A stretch of 5,316 bases of DNA, from NCBI GenBank assembly GCA_946887065.1, contig CAMPKL010000297.1, positions 1 to 5,316 on the forward strand, given 5' to 3'. The position numbers and the translations under genes are program-made. Below the pieces are notes generated by a model. The model searched no databases. It saw only the letters and a program-made list of their open reading frames with translations, and had not been told where the DNA came from. Source of the stretch: an uncultured Bryobacterales bacterium (GTDB lineage Bacteria > Acidobacteriota > Terriglobia > Bryobacterales > UBA6623). Below are positions 4,467 through 5,316 of this stretch, piece after piece. Positions within the stretch are counted from its first letter, which is position 1; every line of letters starts with the position of its first letter.

Positions 4467-5316
4467 GTGAGCCGGAATTGTGCGCGATTCCGCGGTGACT
4501 GGTACCCTGACCCCGTGGGCTTGCCCAAACGTCTGGGGCTGGCGGCGGCGCTGCTCGCGCTGGGGGCGATCGGCATCGCCGTAGCGATTTGGGTGCAGGC
4601 GCGGGCTTCGTTCGAGCGAGCGGCGATCGAGTGGTCGGAAGCGGCGGCGCTGCCCGTTATCGTGCGACCCTTGGGACCCCCGTCTTTGGCCATTCAGGCG
4701 ATCCCCACTCAATCAATTTACGCGTCCGCGGTCGTCTTCGACGGTGACTTGTGGCTGGCAGGCCGGGGCGGCCTTGAGCGCAGGGATCTAAGCAGCGGCG
4801 AATTGACGGCGCAATGGAGACTGGGCGCAGAACTGCCGCCTGCGCCGATCACGAGTCTGGCGGTCGCGCGATTGGACGGAGCCAGTGAAACCCGGCTCTT
4901 GGGCGCGACAGCGGGCGAGGGACTGTTGTCCGTCTCCGCATCGGGCGACATTGTGCAAGTGTTGCCGCAAGAGGCGGCTCTCGCGGATCTGACGGCTGTG
5001 CTGCCGATCAGCACCGGCGGAGTTCTGCTGGGGACTGAGCGCGCCGGTCTGATTGCCTGGGACGGAGAGACGCTAAGGCGAGTTCACGGCCTGTTGCAGG
5101 ATCAGGAGGTCACGGCCCTGGCGGGCGCCGAAGGCGATCTCTGGATTGGGACGCTGAAGGAAGGGGTGCTGCATTGGGCCGGGGGCTCCTTGAGCCGATT
5201 CGGCGAGGCGGAGGGTCTCCCGGATCGACGGATCTTGTCGCTGGCCGTCGGGCCCGAAGGCGTCTATGCCGGTACGCCGTTGGGGGTTGCCGCCTTCCAA
5301 GACAATGCATTTCAGA
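4467..5316 (+). CDS. Signal-anchored beta-propeller sensor-like protein (Reg_prop type), 3' end outside the window
   Basis: A frame open from GTG 4467 to the right edge (283 full codons, no stop) with protein-like composition. A hydrophobic segment at about 23-43 (LGLAAALLALGAIGIAVAIW), preceded by Lys and Arg, is a signal anchor or uncleaved signal peptide. From about residue 84 there are about five propeller-like strand groups, clearest as repeats of about 41 residues: LTAVLPISTGGVLLGT (175-190), VTALAGAEGDLWIGT (215-229), ILSLAVGPEGVYAGT (256-270), each followed by a short G-[LV] turn and an aromatic residue. The LWIGT-type motif is typical of two-component regulator propeller repeats, which form periplasmic sensor domains. 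Whether a kinase, guanylate cyclase or no output domain follows cannot be seen. GTG 4515 is an alternative start giving a tighter signal anchor (MGLPKRLGLAAAL). Neither start has a ribosome-binding site. It begins 10 nt after the DUF1648 stop, so co-transcription is possible. Confidence 0.75.
   Translation, partial: MSRNCARFRGDWYPDPVGLPKRLGLAAALLALGAIGIAVAIWVQARASFERAAIEWSEAAALPVIVRPLGPPSLAIQAIPTQSIYASAVVFDGDLWLAGRGGLERRDLSSGELTAQWRLGAELPPAPITSLAVARLDGASETRLLGATAGEGLLSVSASGDIVQVLPQEAALADLTAVLPISTGGVLLGTERAGLIAWDGETLRRVHGLLQDQEVTALAGAEGDLWIGTLKEGVLHWAGGSLSRFGEAEGLPDRRILSLAVGPEGVYAGTPLGVAAFQDNAFQ

Noticed and set aside
4096..4712. Overlapping plus and minus open frames in the DUF1648/propeller region (for example minus 4287-4712 and plus 4096-4470)
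   Set aside because: Arg/Gln/Ser-rich translations typical of the wrong frame in GC-rich DNA; the plus frames with membrane helices and propeller repeats explain the sequence.

Overview
The window is a GC-rich stretch of bacterial chromosome. It mixes ordinary housekeeping genes (tex, mutM/fpg, aat) with envelope or exported proteins: a signal-peptide-bearing methyltransferase, a PEP-CTERM surface protein, a DUF1648 membrane protein and a membrane-anchored sensor propeller. PEP-CTERM sorting, exported proteins of the 'PFVPTP' methyltransferase type and Reg_prop-type propellers together best fit an Acidobacteriota genome, Bryobacterales/Solibacter-like. This is inferred from gene content, not from a marker gene. 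I see no tRNA, rRNA, CRISPR array, insertion sequence, integrase or phage gene.

Layout. Positions 1-806 (+) hold the 3' end of tex, which enters from the left edge. A class I SAM methyltransferase (816-1472, +) follows after 9 nt and is probably co-transcribed. It converges, with a 20-nt gap, on mutM/fpg (1493-2299, -). The 205-nt gap 2300-2504 is visibly AT-richer and is the only sizeable regulatory region. It carries a candidate promoter, an imperfect inverted repeat plus a third copy of the same word, a 15-codon Tyr-rich mini-ORF and a small hairpin, all upstream of a PEP-CTERM protein (2505-3182, +). That gene converges with aat (3184-3858, -), with a single base between the two stop codons. 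The start of aat is divergent from, and possibly overlaps, a four-helix DUF1648 protein (ending 4456, +). Ten bases later a same-strand open frame (4467 to the right edge) encodes a signal-anchored beta-propeller and is cut by the window end.

How the genes relate. Orientation alternates (+ + - + - + +), so most are separate transcription units rather than one pathway. Tex (transcription/RNA binding), Fpg (removal of oxidised purines) and Aat (N-degron tagging) are unconnected housekeeping functions. The PEP-CTERM protein needs an exosortase, which is not in this window. The DUF1648 and propeller genes may form an operon.

I do not see a convincing new multi-gene system. The most interesting points are the apparently exported SAM methyltransferase, the structured leader upstream of the PEP-CTERM gene, and the unusual starts (no clear Shine-Dalgarno, possible leaderless transcripts) of the last two genes.
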